A stretch of DNA of 64,000 nt from DATJKD01 sp963728295. GTDB taxonomy: Bacteria > Pseudomonadota > Gammaproteobacteria > Steroidobacterales > Steroidobacteraceae. The notes below the pieces were generated by a model. The model saw only the letters and a program-made list of their open reading frames with translations. It searched no databases and was not told the DNA's origin. Position 1 is the stretch's first letter. Every line of letters starts with the position of its first letter. The stretch lies in NCBI GenBank assembly GCA_963728295.1, contig CAVSKB010000016.1:1-64000 (forward strand), given 5' to 3'. A program made the position numbers and the translations under genes. Below, in pieces: positions 27,245-36,249 of this stretch.

Positions 27245-29668
27245 ATGCGATCGAGTCTCCCACGTGTGCTCGTGATCCTGCTCACGGCTGCGTTGATCAC
27301 CGCCGGCGCGCTGGTGCTCGGCTTTGCGGGCACGCTGCAGTACCTGGGCCCGGACATTCCGGATGCAGCGCAGCTGCGCGAGATACGAGTGCAGCTGCCG
27401 TTGCAGGTGCGCTCGCGCGACGACAAGCTCATCGCGCAGTTCGGCGAACAGCGTCGGATTCCACTCACGGGCGAAGAAATTCCGCGGCTTGTCGTCGACG
27501 CTTTTCTGGCAGCGGAGGACGCAAGGTTCTACACCCACCCGGGCGTCGACTGGCAGGGCCTCGTGCGAGCGCTGCTCAGCAACGTCGCGGCCGGCGGGGT
27601 ACGCGAAGGAGGCGGCACCATCACTATGCAGCTGGCGCGCAATACGGTGTTGTCGTCGGAGCGCACGCTGCGACGCAAGCTCAAGGAGGTCTTCCTCGCG
27701 CTGCGGCTGGAGCGTGAGTTCAGCAAGCAGGAGATCCTGACGCTGTACCTGAACCGGATCTTCCTGGGTCAGCGCGCGTACGGCGTGGGCGCCGCCGCGG
27801 AGGTCTACTTCGACAAGAGCGCCGCAGAACTCGATCTCGCCGAGGCGGCGTTGATCGCCGGCCTGCCGCGCTCACCCTCGCGCGACAATCCGGTGGCAAG
27901 TATCGAGCGTGCGCAGGGTCGCCGCGCGTACGTGCTGCGCCGGATGCTCGAGACCGGCCGCATCGACTCCGCGGCGCGCGATGCGGCGCTGCTGGTACCG
28001 ATCGATGGCCGACTGCACGGCCCCGACATCCAGCTCGATGCACCATGGATCGCCGAGATGGCGCGCGCCGAGATGGTCGAGCGCTTCGGTCAGGCCGCAC
28101 TCATCGACGGTTATAGCGTCTACACGACGGTCGACAGCCGCCTGCAGACGCTCGCAGACGCGTCGGCGCGGCAGGCGATCCTCGAGTACGAGCGTCGTCA
28201 CGGCTATCGCGGCCCGCTGACACAGATCGAGTCGAGCTCGCTGGCAGACGCGGACGCGGTGCGCGCCGCGTTCCGAGAGCACGGCGATCTCGGCAATCTG
28301 GCGGTCGCCCTCGTCGAGTCGGTAGCCGAGAAGACCGCGAGCGTGCGATTGCGCGACGACCGCCGTATCGATCTCCGGTGGGAAGACCTGTCCTGGGCCC
28401 GGCGCGCCCTGCCCGGGGACAAGCTCGGCCCTGCCCCGACGTCGGCCGCGGAAGTGCTTGCACCGGGGCAGCTCGTGTACCTCGAGCCCCTCGCGGACGA
28501 CCACTGGCGGCTCGCGCAGCAGCCTGCGGTCGCCGGCGCGCTGGTTGCGATCGATCCGACCGACGGCGCGATCGTCGCGGTGACCGGAGGCTTCGCCTTC
28601 TTCGACAGCAGGTACAACCGCGCGCTTCAGGCACGGCGTCAGCCCGGATCGGCCTTCAAGCCCTTTCTTTACTCCGCGGCGCTCGAGCGCGGTTTCACGC
28701 CCGCGACACTGGTCAACGACGCGCCGATCGTGATCGAGGGCGGCACACCCGAAGAGGAGTGGCGGCCGCAGAACATCACCAAGCGCTTCTACGGGCCGAC
28801 GCCGATGCGCGAGGGTCTGGTGCGTTCGCGGAATCTCGTTTCGATTCGGCTGTTGCGCGGTACGGGGCTCGGACACGCGATCAAGCACATCGGTCAGTTC
28901 GGTTTCGGCGCCGAAGCCATGCCCGCGAACCTTACGCTCGCGCTCGGCACGGGCCAGGTCACGCCGCTCGCCATGGCGCGCGGATTCGCGGTCTTCGCAA
29001 ACGGCGGCTATCTCGTTACGCCGTATGCCGTCGAACGCGTGACCGACGCGAACGGGAACACCGTATTCCAGGCAACGCCGAAGCTCGCCTGCCCGGCCTG
29101 TGTCCAGGCCACCGGGCTCGGCGCGGTGGCGACCGGGCCGGTCCCGCCCGATCGCCAGGCACCGGTCGCAATCACCCCCGCGAACGCGTTCGTGATGACC
29201 GACATGATGGTGGATGTCATTCAGCGCGGGACCGCACAGCTTGCGAGGTCGATCGGCCGGCTCGATCTCGCCGGCAAGACAGGCACGACAAACGATCGCC
29301 GCGATGCCTGGTTCGTCGGCTACAACGCGGACCTGACCGTCGCGACATGGATCGGCTTCGACCAGGAACGATCCCTCGGGGAACAGGAAGAGGGTGCGCG
29401 CACGGCGCTGCCGATGTGGGTGCACTTCATGACCGAGGCTTTGCGCGGCGTGCCCGAGCATCGCCAGCCTGAGCCGCCCGGCGTCGTGCGCATGTGGGTA
29501 TCGCGCGACTCGGGTGCCCCGGCATCCGCGGGCGAATTCGGCGCCGTGTTCGAGGCGTTTCTCGCGGCTCATGCGCCGCTCTCCGGCGGCGTGGTCGACG
29601 GCGGCCTTACGGACGGCATCGATGCCGAGAGTATGGAGCCCGCCTCGAGCGAGGAGTCTATTTTCTGA
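27245..29668 (+). CDS. mrcA: Penicillin-binding protein 1A, bifunctional transglycosylase/transpeptidase
   Basis: An 807-residue class A PBP. It has an N-terminal membrane anchor (VLVILLTAALITAGALVLGF). The GT51 transglycosylase has the catalytic Glu in AAEDARFYTHPGVD, then GGGTITMQLARN and KEVFLALRLEREFSKQEILTLYLN read across the site. An OB-like insert follows, then the transpeptidase with SAFK in RQPGSAFKPFLY, SRN in VRSRNLVSIRLL and KTGTTND. All catalytic motifs are intact. It polymerises and cross-links peptidoglycan on the outer face of the inner membrane. It is transcribed away from pilM. Confidence 0.95.
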   Translation: MRSSLPRVLVILLTAALITAGALVLGFAGTLQYLGPDIPDAAQLREIRVQLPLQVRSRDDKLIAQFGEQRRIPLTGEEIPRLVVDAFLAAEDARFYTHPGVDWQGLVRALLSNVAAGGVREGGGTITMQLARNTVLSSERTLRRKLKEVFLALRLEREFSKQEILTLYLNRIFLGQRAYGVGAAAEVYFDKSAAELDLAEAALIAGLPRSPSRDNPVASIERAQGRRAYVLRRMLETGRIDSAARDAALLVPIDGRLHGPDIQLDAPWIAEMARAEMVERFGQAALIDGYSVYTTVDSRLQTLADASARQAILEYERRHGYRGPLTQIESSSLADADAVRAAFREHGDLGNLAVALVESVAEKTASVRLRDDRRIDLRWEDLSWARRALPGDKLGPAPTSAAEVLAPGQLVYLEPLADDHWRLAQQPAVAGALVAIDPTDGAIVAVTGGFAFFDSRYNRALQARRQPGSAFKPFLYSAALERGFTPATLVNDAPIVIEGGTPEEEWRPQNITKRFYGPTPMREGLVRSRNLVSIRLLRGTGLGHAIKHIGQFGFGAEAMPANLTLALGTGQVTPLAMARGFAVFANGGYLVTPYAVERVTDANGNTVFQATPKLACPACVQATGLGAVATGPVPPDRQAPVAITPANAFVMTDMMVDVIQRGTAQLARSIGRLDLAGKTGTTNDRRDAWFVGYNADLTVATWIGFDQERSLGEQEEGARTALPMWVHFMTEALRGVPEHRQPEPPGVVRMWVSRDSGAPASAGEFGAVFEAFLAAHAPLSGGVVDGGLTDGIDAESMEPASSEESIF

Positions 29669-29739
29669 GCGCTCGCGTTGCGCGCACCTCCGTTCTCCCG
29701 CTAGTGTTGAGTCCGTCCGCGCAAGCAGGGGCATTGCCG

Positions 29740-30372
29740 ATGAGCCGACGTCCGAATCCCAGAGCGGACCTGCTGCGCCAGGCCGTTGCCGACGAAGCAG
29801 CCAGGATCATGAACGAGCAGGGTGTGGACGACTTCCTGCTCGCGAAGCGCAAGGCCGCCGAGCGGCTGGGCGTCACCGACGCCTCGATTCTGCCGCGCAA
29901 CACGGAGATCGAGGCCGCTCTGATGGCCCACCACCGTTTGTTCGCGCAGGACCGCCACGCCGCGGACCTGTCGGATCTGCGCCGCTCCGCGCTCGCCGCC
30001 ATGCGGTTGATGCAGGACTTTCAACCGCGCCTGGTGGGGCCGGTACTCAACGGCAGCGCCTCCGCGCATTCCGAGATAAACCTGCATCTGTTCTCCGAGA
30101 CACCCGAAGCCGTATCGCTGCGGCTCGACGAGCGCGGCGTCCCGCACGAGGTGCTCGAGCGCCGCGTGCGTTTCGAGCGCGACCGTGCCGTGAGCTATCC
30201 GGCGCTGCGATTCGTCGCGGGTCGCCAGACGGTCGATGCAGTCGTCTTTCCGCTGGACGGAATCCGGCAGTCGCCGTGCAGCCCGGTTGACGGCAAGCCG
30301 ATGCGTCGCGCGAGCGCTACCGAGGTCGAAGACCTGCTCGATCGATTGGGCGGACCTGGAGATCCGAGATGA
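29740..30372 (+). CDS. Conserved-looking protein of unknown function
   Basis: A 210-residue soluble protein. The N-terminal half is helical and charged (RRPNPRADLLRQAVADEAARIM, then LLAKRKAAERLGV). The C-terminal half is beta-rich with VGPVLNGSASAHSEINLHLF, then an acidic and Arg-rich region. The central part is faintly reminiscent of nucleotidyltransferase-associated proteins, but I see no catalytic motif and make no functional claim. Its stop overlaps the SnoaL-like gene start (ATGA, 30369), so the two are coupled. It lies 71 bp after the PBP1A gene and may share its transcript. Confidence 0.6.
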   Translation: MSRRPNPRADLLRQAVADEAARIMNEQGVDDFLLAKRKAAERLGVTDASILPRNTEIEAALMAHHRLFAQDRHAADLSDLRRSALAAMRLMQDFQPRLVGPVLNGSASAHSEINLHLFSETPEAVSLRLDERGVPHEVLERRVRFERDRAVSYPALRFVAGRQTVDAVVFPLDGIRQSPCSPVDGKPMRRASATEVEDLLDRLGGPGDPR

Positions 30373-30854
30373 CGAGTCAGCTCGACGAGATCGAGTCGAT
30401 CAAGCAGCTCAAGTACCGTTATTTCCGCCTGGTCGACACGGCCAACTGGACGGAGCTCGCCGACTGTTTCGTCGAGTCGGCGACAGTGTCCTACATCGGC
30501 GGATCGTATCGCGTCGAGCGCGCCGGTCGTGCCGCGATCCTCGAGTACCTGTCCTCGGCAATCCACGCGCAGTGCATTTCGGTGCACCAGGGCGGGCATC
30601 CCGAGATCCGGCTGACCTCGCCGACGAGCGCCACGGGCACGTGGTATCAGAACGATTGGTTCCTCGACCTGCGCAGCAATACGAAACTCTCTGGCGCTTG
30701 TCTCTACGGCGACCGCTACGTCAAGGAAGGCGGCGACTGGAAGATCGAGCACACCGGCTACGAGCGGCTCTACGAGATCGTCGAGCAACTCCCGGCCGCG
30801 CCCATGGTCACGGCGCATTACCTCGGACGTCACGCGCGCCCGCCGAGCACCTGA
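30369..30854 (+). CDS. SnoaL/NTF2-like protein
   Basis: A 161-residue protein with the NTF2-like cone fold signature IKQLKYRYFRLVDTANWTEL, followed by LADCFVESATVSYIGGSYRV and a closing WKIEHTGYERLYEIV. This group (SnoaL_4) includes the BaiE bile-acid dehydratase and steroid isomerase-like enzymes; some have a catalytic Tyr, His and Asp. A His lies in SVHQGGHPEIRL, so an enzyme acting on a hydrophobic substrate is possible, but the substrate cannot be told. The mobile repeat begins about 8 bp after its stop. Confidence 0.75.
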   Translation: MTSQLDEIESIKQLKYRYFRLVDTANWTELADCFVESATVSYIGGSYRVERAGRAAILEYLSSAIHAQCISVHQGGHPEIRLTSPTSATGTWYQNDWFLDLRSNTKLSGACLYGDRYVKEGGDWKIEHTGYERLYEIVEQLPAAPMVTAHYLGRHARPPST

Positions 30855-31435
30855 CACAGTTGCTCGCCGACGCTCGGCGCGGGTCGCTCGCCGCCGCTCG
30901 GCCGTGGTGGCATGCTCGCCGCCGCTCGGCCCGGGTGTCTCGTGGGCCGGTCACCACGATCGACGGAACGTTGCAGAGCTCAGAGAGGGTGCCCCGCACG
31001 TCTTGTCGGCGCGCACCGCAGCGTCGGCGGTATCGCGGAATCGTCGCGGAGTCATAGACTTCGGAGTGCCCGCGACGTCTACCGGTGGGAGCTCGAGCGT
31101 GCTCGCGGCCCACGAGACACCCGGTCCAAACGCCGGCTCGCCGAGGCCACGGTGGGGTCGCGAGCCGGCGCGTGGACGTGGTGGTATCCCAGCCGCGAAG
31201 CACGCCTCCGTCCCCGCAGTTGGACGTCGCGGGCACTCCTGGCGAAGGGCTGCCTCGACGATTCCGCGATACCAACGACCGATCCGGCGTGCTCCGACAA
31301 GGTGTGCGGGGCAGCCTCTTCCGCTCTGCAACGATTCCATCGTGGTCAGCGGCTGGGGATACACCGCGGCCGCATGTCGGCGAGCAGTAGCGCCGGCGGC
31401 GGCGAGCGGTCACCACGGCCGTCGCCGGCGAGAAG
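30855..31435. mobile_element. Composite repeat element, copy 2, coreless and inverted
   Basis: No gene lies here, although open frames appear because of GC-rich repeats. From the left come three CTCGCCG units (30863, 30887, 30915), a half-repeat to about 31194, an 18-bp centre (about 31195-31212), an inverted half-repeat, and three CGGCGAG units (31378, 31400, 31426). The shared GGTATCGCGGAATCGTCG core is at 31029-31046 plus and 31256-31273 minus. The left half matches the right half of copy 1, and the right half matches the left half of copy 1, so this copy is inverted relative to it and lacks the transposase core. It fills the gap between the SnoaL-like and gltA stop codons. Confidence 0.75.
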
Positions 31436-32734
31436 TCAGCTGCGCTTGTCGACGTCGACGTAGGCGCGCTGCACGGGCCCCGTGTAGAGCTGGCGCGGTC
31501 GGCCGATCTTCATGGCGGGATCGCTGATCATCTCCTGCCAGTGCGCGACCCAGCCCGCGGTGCGCGCGATCGCGAACATCACGGTGAACATCGAACGCGG
31601 GATGCCGAGTGCGCTGTAGATGATGCCGGAATAGAAGTCGACGTTCGGATACAGCTTGCGGCCGATGAAGTAGTCGTCCTTGAGCGCGATCTCCTCGAGC
31701 CGCAGCGCCAGCTCGAACAGCGGATTGTCCTGCCGTCCGAGCCGCGCGAGCACCTTGTGGCACATCTCGCGAATGATCTTCGCGCGCGGGTCGAAATTCT
31801 TGTAGACGCGATGCCCGAAGCCCATCAGGCGCGTGTTGTCCTGCTTGTCCTTCACGCGATCGAGAAACTTCTGGATGTTGTCGACGGTGCCTATCTCCTC
31901 GAGCATCAGCAGCACGGCTTCGTTCGCGCCGCCGTGCGCCGGGCCCCACAGCGCCGACACACCCGCCGAGATGGCGGCATACGGGTTCGCGCCGGTCGAA
32001 CCGGCGAGCCGCACCGTCGACGTGCTCGCATTCTGCTCATGATCGGCGTGCAGTACGAACAACAGGTCGATCGCCTGCCCCGCGATCGGGTCGACCATGT
32101 ACTCCTCCGCCGGGACTGAGAAGAACATGTGCAGCATGTTCGCGCAGTAGTCGAGGTCGTTGCGCGGGTAGACGAATGGCTGGCCGAGCATGTGCTTGTA
32201 GGCGGCCGCCGAGATGGTCGGGATCTTGGCAAGGATGCGGTGTGTGAAGATCTCGCGATGCCGCGGGTTATTGATGTCCATGGAGTCGTGGTAGAACGCC
32301 GCCATGGAAGCCACGACCGCGGAGACCATCGCCATCGGGTGCGCGTCGTAGTGGAAGCCGTTGAAGAAACGCAGCAGCGTTTCGTTCAGCATCGTGTGGT
32401 AGCGGATCGAGCGGTCGAACTGCTCGAGATGGTTGCCCGACGGCAGCTCGCCGTGGGTCAGCAGGTACGCGACCTCGAGGAAGCTCGACTTGGCGGCGAG
32501 CTGCTCGATCGGGTACCCGCGGTGCAGGAGGATGCCGGCGTCGCCGTCGATGTAGGTGATGCGGCTCTCGCAGGCCGCGGTCGCCATGAATCCCGGGTCA
32601 AAAGTGAAGACATCAAGGTCCCGGTGCAGATTCGACAGGCTGAGGCAAGCCGGGCCCATCGTCCCGTGGCGCGCTTCGAGCACGGACTTCTTTCCCGTCG
32701 CGACGTCGACCAGCTCGTACTTGCTATCGGTCAT
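31436..32734 (-). CDS. gltA: Citrate synthase (type II, hexameric)
   Basis: A 432-residue enzyme that joins acetyl-CoA and oxaloacetate. Catalytic His and Asp regions are intact: LHADHEQNASTSTVRLAGS, LWGPAHGGANEAV, and MGFGHRVYKNFDPRA. The N-terminal domain with KYELVDVATGK is typical of the large Gram-negative, NADH-sensitive type. I start at ATG 32734. The stop at 31436 lies 4 bp from the last repeat unit of the mobile element. The upstream 120 bp hold no clear promoter. Confidence 0.95.
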   Translation of the reverse strand: MTDSKYELVDVATGKKSVLEARHGTMGPACLSLSNLHRDLDVFTFDPGFMATAACESRITYIDGDAGILLHRGYPIEQLAAKSSFLEVAYLLTHGELPSGNHLEQFDRSIRYHTMLNETLLRFFNGFHYDAHPMAMVSAVVASMAAFYHDSMDINNPRHREIFTHRILAKIPTISAAAYKHMLGQPFVYPRNDLDYCANMLHMFFSVPAEEYMVDPIAGQAIDLLFVLHADHEQNASTSTVRLAGSTGANPYAAISAGVSALWGPAHGGANEAVLLMLEEIGTVDNIQKFLDRVKDKQDNTRLMGFGHRVYKNFDPRAKIIREMCHKVLARLGRQDNPLFELALRLEEIALKDDYFIGRKLYPNVDFYSGIIYSALGIPRSMFTVMFAIARTAGWVAHWQEMISDPAMKIGRPRQLYTGPVQRAYVDVDKRS

Positions 32735-32854
32735 CAGCCCACCCGGTTGCAGCCACCCCGCGCGCCGGAAGGCGCGGCGCGGCCGGGCAGGTTTGCACGA
32801 GCAGCGGGTGGGAGGCAAGCGCCGGGGACGCGACGACCGCAGCGGTCGCCGGGC

Positions 32855-34324
32855 TCACTCGACGATCTTGATGGCCTGCCCCGCCGTGGGCTCCTTGTCG
32901 GGGTAGAGATCGTTCAGCAGCCGCAGCTGCTGTGCCGGGTATTTCTCGATCGGCGAGGCCTTCGCAAGCCCTTCGATAGTGGTCTGCGGCGTCGCCCTCA
33001 CGACCCGGATGCGGTCGGGATCGGCAATCTCCAATTCGCGCTGACGCAGTCGACGGAACGTCTTGATGCTGCTCAGGAGCAGGGCGTCGTGCGACGCGAG
33101 CGCGGTCGTGATGCGCGAGCTGCCGAAGAAGACGAAAGCCTGGTTGTTCATGTAGACGACCGCGTAGCGCGCCGGGCCCTTGTTGCCCCACGGAAGCGAC
33201 ACGTTCTGTGCAAGCGCCGTGTACCCGGGCAGCCCGTTGACCTCGAGCGGCTCACCCCGCTCGGTCCGCGTGCCCTGGAGGTTCCGCGACAGGAACTGCT
33301 CGGGGGTCACGCCCGGCGGGTAGGGCATCACGTAGAGTTGCAGCGTCAGGTCCTTTTGCGGCGTCACACCGACGAGCTTGGTGGGCTGGTTCTGTATGAG
33401 CCATCCGGTCGGAAAGGCGACGGTAAACCCCATGTCCGGATGGTAGAAACGCGAGCCGCGGGTGACGCCCTGCGCCTCGCTCGGGCCGACCGGCAGACCC
33501 GTGATCCGGCTCAGATAGAGGTCGCGGTTGTCCGGTCGCTGCTCACCCGCCGCGACCTTGCCGGCCGAGGTCACGACCTCCTTGAGCCGGGTGTCGTTAT
33601 CCGGATGGCTGGAGAAGACGCCGTGATACACACGCGGCTCTCGATTCTCCTCGCGGGCCCGCTGGATCTCGAACATCTCCTGGTTCTTGAGCAGCCGCAC
33701 CACGTCGATCATCGACTCAGGGTCGTAGCCCACCTTGCCGACGTATTTGGCGCCCAGCGCATCGGCCTCGAGCTCCATGTCACGGCCGTAGCCGGCGATC
33801 AGCGCGGACCCGGCGACATTGGCGATATTGGCGAGGCTGCCGCTGCCGGTGAGCACCGCGATCAGGGTCGCGCCGACGCCCGCCGCGGTAGCACCGGCCT
33901 GCTGCCGGACCGCGTGCCGCGCCGTGACGTGACCGATCTCATGACCGAGTACCGCGGAGAGCTCCGCCTCGCTGTTGAGATAACTCATGATCCCGCGCGT
34001 GATGTAGATGTAGCCGCCCGGCAGCGCGAAGGCATTGGTCTCCTGGCTGTCGAGCACGGTGAACGTGTAGGTGAGCTCGGGCCGGTCACCCTTGGCCGCG
34101 AGCCGCTGCCCCACGTCGTTGACATACGCCTGCAGCTGCTCGTCGTTGTATCGCCCGTACTGCTGAAGGATCTTCGGGTGCATCTGACGCCCGATCTCGA
34201 TCTCTTTCTTCTCGGACATCGTGACGACGTCCGCGCCCCCGGTAGCAGGATTGCTCGCGCACCCGGCCGCCATCACCGCGACGCAGAGAACCGCGGCAAG
34301 CAGCCGTCCAGCAGGGATGATCAT
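32855..34324 (-). CDS. M48-family metalloprotease lipoprotein
   Basis: A 489-residue protein with lipobox VMAAGC (Cys about residue 19), so envelope-anchored. The peptidase M48 domain has zinc-binding AVLGHEIGHVTARHAV, the third ligand in the ELEADALGAKYV segment, and a Gly-rich membrane-like stretch between. The C-terminal half includes a domain with FYHPDMGFTVAFPTGW, then a LysM-like end (LRLLNDLYPDKEPTAGQAIK). Relatives (BepA, LoiP) cleave misfolded outer-membrane proteins. It is upstream of gltA on the same strand with a 120-bp gap. Confidence 0.88.
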   Translation of the reverse strand: MIIPAGRLLAAVLCVAVMAAGCASNPATGGADVVTMSEKKEIEIGRQMHPKILQQYGRYNDEQLQAYVNDVGQRLAAKGDRPELTYTFTVLDSQETNAFALPGGYIYITRGIMSYLNSEAELSAVLGHEIGHVTARHAVRQQAGATAAGVGATLIAVLTGSGSLANIANVAGSALIAGYGRDMELEADALGAKYVGKVGYDPESMIDVVRLLKNQEMFEIQRAREENREPRVYHGVFSSHPDNDTRLKEVVTSAGKVAAGEQRPDNRDLYLSRITGLPVGPSEAQGVTRGSRFYHPDMGFTVAFPTGWLIQNQPTKLVGVTPQKDLTLQLYVMPYPPGVTPEQFLSRNLQGTRTERGEPLEVNGLPGYTALAQNVSLPWGNKGPARYAVVYMNNQAFVFFGSSRITTALASHDALLLSSIKTFRRLRQRELEIADPDRIRVVRATPQTTIEGLAKASPIEKYPAQQLRLLNDLYPDKEPTAGQAIKIVE

Positions 34325-34406
34325 CGCGTACCTCTCGGGCGTGGGCCGCCCAAGTCTAGAGGCCTCCCGCCGGGTGGCAAAGTTCCCGACCGGCGCCGTC
34401 CCCGGC

Positions 34407-34439
34407 ATGAAAGACAACGGGGCGCCGCAGCGCCCCGTT
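34407..34439 (-). terminator. Intrinsic terminator after rpmE
   Basis: On the minus strand AACGGGGCGC/GCGCCCCGTT forms a 10-bp stem (34416-34425 with 34430-34439) with a 4-nt loop, and is followed by TGTCTTTC. It begins about 21 bp after the rpmE stop. On the plus strand the flank is T-poor, so it mainly serves rpmE. Confidence 0.75.
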
Positions 34440-34460
34440 TACGTGCCCGGCGGAAAAAAC

Positions 34461-34664
34461 TCAGCCGCGAGCGTACTTCTTGCGGAAGCGATCGACGCGC
34501 CCGCCGGTATCGACGATCTTCTGCTTGCCCGTGTAGAACGGATGGCAGTTCGAGCAAACCTCGATCTGCAGATCCTCCCCAAGCGTCGAACGGGTTTCGA
34601 AGACGTTGCCACAGCTGCAGGTGACTTTGATCTGCTTGTAGTCGGGGTGGATGCCGCTTTTCAT
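34461..34664 (-). CDS. rpmE: Ribosomal protein bL31
   Basis: A 67-residue protein. MKSGIHPDYKQIKVTCSCGN, then EVCSNCHPFYTGKQKIVDTG and RVDRFRKKY are the bL31 pattern. Cysteines at 16, 18, 37 and 40 make it the zinc-binding (C+) form used in zinc-replete cells; no zinc-free paralogue is in the window. I start at 34664; the longer frame upstream is non-coding. It has its own promoter and terminator. Confidence 0.96.
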   Translation of the reverse strand: MKSGIHPDYKQIKVTCSCGNVFETRSTLGEDLQIEVCSNCHPFYTGKQKIVDTGGRVDRFRKKYARG

Positions 34665-34704
34665 GGCCGAAACCTGCGGAAAACGATCGGAAAAAGGGTC
34701 GCGA

Positions 34705-34733
34705 AGTATAGGGGCGGCACCGGGCTCAAACAA
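34705..34733 (-). promoter_or_regulatory. Predicted promoter of rpmE
   Basis: On the minus strand TTGTTT (34728-34733) and TATACT (34705-34710) are separated by exactly 17 bp, about 40 bp before the rpmE start. The -10 matches consensus at five of six positions; the -35 is weak. Confidence 0.5.
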
Positions 34734-34788
34734 GAGCGGCGGAGACGCCGGCACCTGGCGACGAACAGCCCGGATTTTCAGGGGCCTC

Positions 34789-35000
34789 TTATCCACAAAA
34801 CCTGTGGATAACTGTGTGGATGAGGGCCCCGCGGAGACGCCCCCGCCGCTTTCACATAAGCCTCGTTTCGGTTTGGTGAAAAAATGACCACAAACATTTC
34901 ACATGCAAGATCAATGAGTTACAGTCCCGCCCTAAGATGTCACTTCGATTACCGCCCGTAACGTGGCGTATTTGGGGTCAGCGAGGGCGGGTGTGTATAA
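34789..35000. promoter_or_regulatory. DnaA-box cluster
   Basis: TTATCCACA lies at 34789-34797 and its exact inverse TGTGGATAA at 34803-34811, with TGTGGATGA (one mismatch) at 34815-34823. TGTGTATAA, the inverse of TTATACACA, lies at 34992-35000. The stretch at about 34850-34925 is clearly AT-richer than its surroundings. DnaA boxes are seen directly; a role as an origin, a DnaA titration or reactivation site, or a regulator of rpmE is inferred. No dnaA, dnaN, rpmH or gidA gene is nearby. Confidence 0.6.
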
Positions 35001-36249
35001 CTGTTTCGGCCCCATAACCGATTTCAGGGGCGCCTGCAACCACTGTACGGGGAGGCGCAGCCACTCCGGAGTGATTTTCTCGATTGGCGGCCCTGGCGCC
35101 GGCGGGCCCATCCGACAGAAATAGTGCCTGGAGGTCGTTCAGGAACCGCCGCCCCAGCGGCGTCGGCGCCCAGCGCTGGCCGGTCTGCTCGAGGAGTCCG
35201 CGCTCAAGCGCCTCCGCGCAGGCGGACTCGATGACGGATCGGGGCAACGCGGTCCGCTCTTGGAACGTCTCGCTGTCAAAGCCGTCCACCAGCCGCAGTG
35301 CGTTGAGACAGAACTCGAAGGGCAGTTCCGGGGTCTCGATCACGCGCTCCTCGGCGATGCGCGCCGCCGGCGTCGCGGCCGCCATGAAGCGCGCAGGCGA
35401 GCGGTGACGCGCGGTGCGCGTGATGCGCCCATCCCGCGTGAGCTTGCCATGCGCGCCGGCGCCCACGCCCAGGTAGTCGCCGAATTCCCAGTAGTTGCGG
35501 TTGTGGCGGCACTGCGCCCCCGGGCGTGCGTACGCGGAGACTTCGTACTGCGCGTATCCCGCGTCCGCCAGGCGCGACTGGCAGACCTCCTGCATTGCGA
35601 AGCTCGCGTCCTCGTCCGGCAGCGGCGGCGGCCGACTCGCGAACACCGTGCCCGGCTCGAGCGTGAGCTGGTAGTGCGACAGGTGCGCAGGCTCGAGCGC
35701 GAGCGCCGCCTCGATATCGGCGAGCGCCTCGGAGACTTCCTGCGCCGGCAGCGCATACATCAGATCCAGGTTGAAATTGACGAGCCCGGCGGCGCGCAAC
35801 TCGGCCACCGCGGTCCGCGTCTCCGCCGCCGCATGTATTCGCCCGAGTGCCGCGAGATGCCGGTCGTCGAAACTCTGCGCACCCAGCGATACGCGATTGA
35901 CGCCCGCGGCGCGGTACGCGGCGAAGGCCCGATGTTCGATCGTGCCGGGGTTTGCCTCGAGCGTGACCTCGAGGCCGGGCGCCATCGGCAGCAGCACGCT
36001 CGCGCGTGACAGCAGCCGCTCGATCGACGACGGGGAGAAGAGGCTCGGCGTGCCGCCACCGAAGAACACCGAGATGAGCGGCCGGCCCTCGCAATCGGCG
36101 GCGGCGTGCTCCAGATCGTCGAGCAGCGCCTGGAGGTACGCTTCTTCCGGCACGCCGCTGCCCGGTACCTGGTGCGAGTTGAAGTCGCAATACGGACACT
36201 TCCGCACGCACCAGGGCAGGTGGACGTAGAGCGCAAGCGGCGGGGTCAT
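34978..36249 (-). CDS. hemW: Heme chaperone HemW, radical-SAM protein
   Basis: The N-terminal YVHLPWCVRKCPYCDFNSH holds the CxxxCxxC cluster motif, followed by FFGGGTPSLF and the HemN_C domain near the end. HemW binds heme and hands it to respiratory proteins. From the ATG at 36249 it has 423 residues; the family usually ends soon after GRRFLNDLQALFL (about residue 380). The last 40 residues run through the DnaA-box region and look non-native, so an indel near 35105 may have removed the real stop. It overlaps the rdgB stop by 4 bp. Confidence 0.9.
   Translation of the reverse strand: MTPPLALYVHLPWCVRKCPYCDFNSHQVPGSGVPEEAYLQALLDDLEHAAADCEGRPLISVFFGGGTPSLFSPSSIERLLSRASVLLPMAPGLEVTLEANPGTIEHRAFAAYRAAGVNRVSLGAQSFDDRHLAALGRIHAAAETRTAVAELRAAGLVNFNLDLMYALPAQEVSEALADIEAALALEPAHLSHYQLTLEPGTVFASRPPPLPDEDASFAMQEVCQSRLADAGYAQYEVSAYARPGAQCRHNRNYWEFGDYLGVGAGAHGKLTRDGRITRTARHRSPARFMAAATPAARIAEERVIETPELPFEFCLNALRLVDGFDSETFQERTALPRSVIESACAEALERGLLEQTGQRWAPTPLGRRFLNDLQALFLSDGPAGARAANRENHSGVAAPPRTVVAGAPEIGYGAETVIHTRPR

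Noticed and set aside
30904..31527. Long open frames on both strands in the copy 2 repeat region
   Set aside because: They are made of GC-rich repeat sequence and overlap each other and gltA. Similar frames appear in copy 1. No protein motif is present.
34789..35000. Calling the DnaA-box cluster the chromosomal origin
   Set aside because: No dnaA, rpmH, gidA or parA/B genes are near and whole-chromosome skew cannot be seen, so it is reported only as a box cluster.
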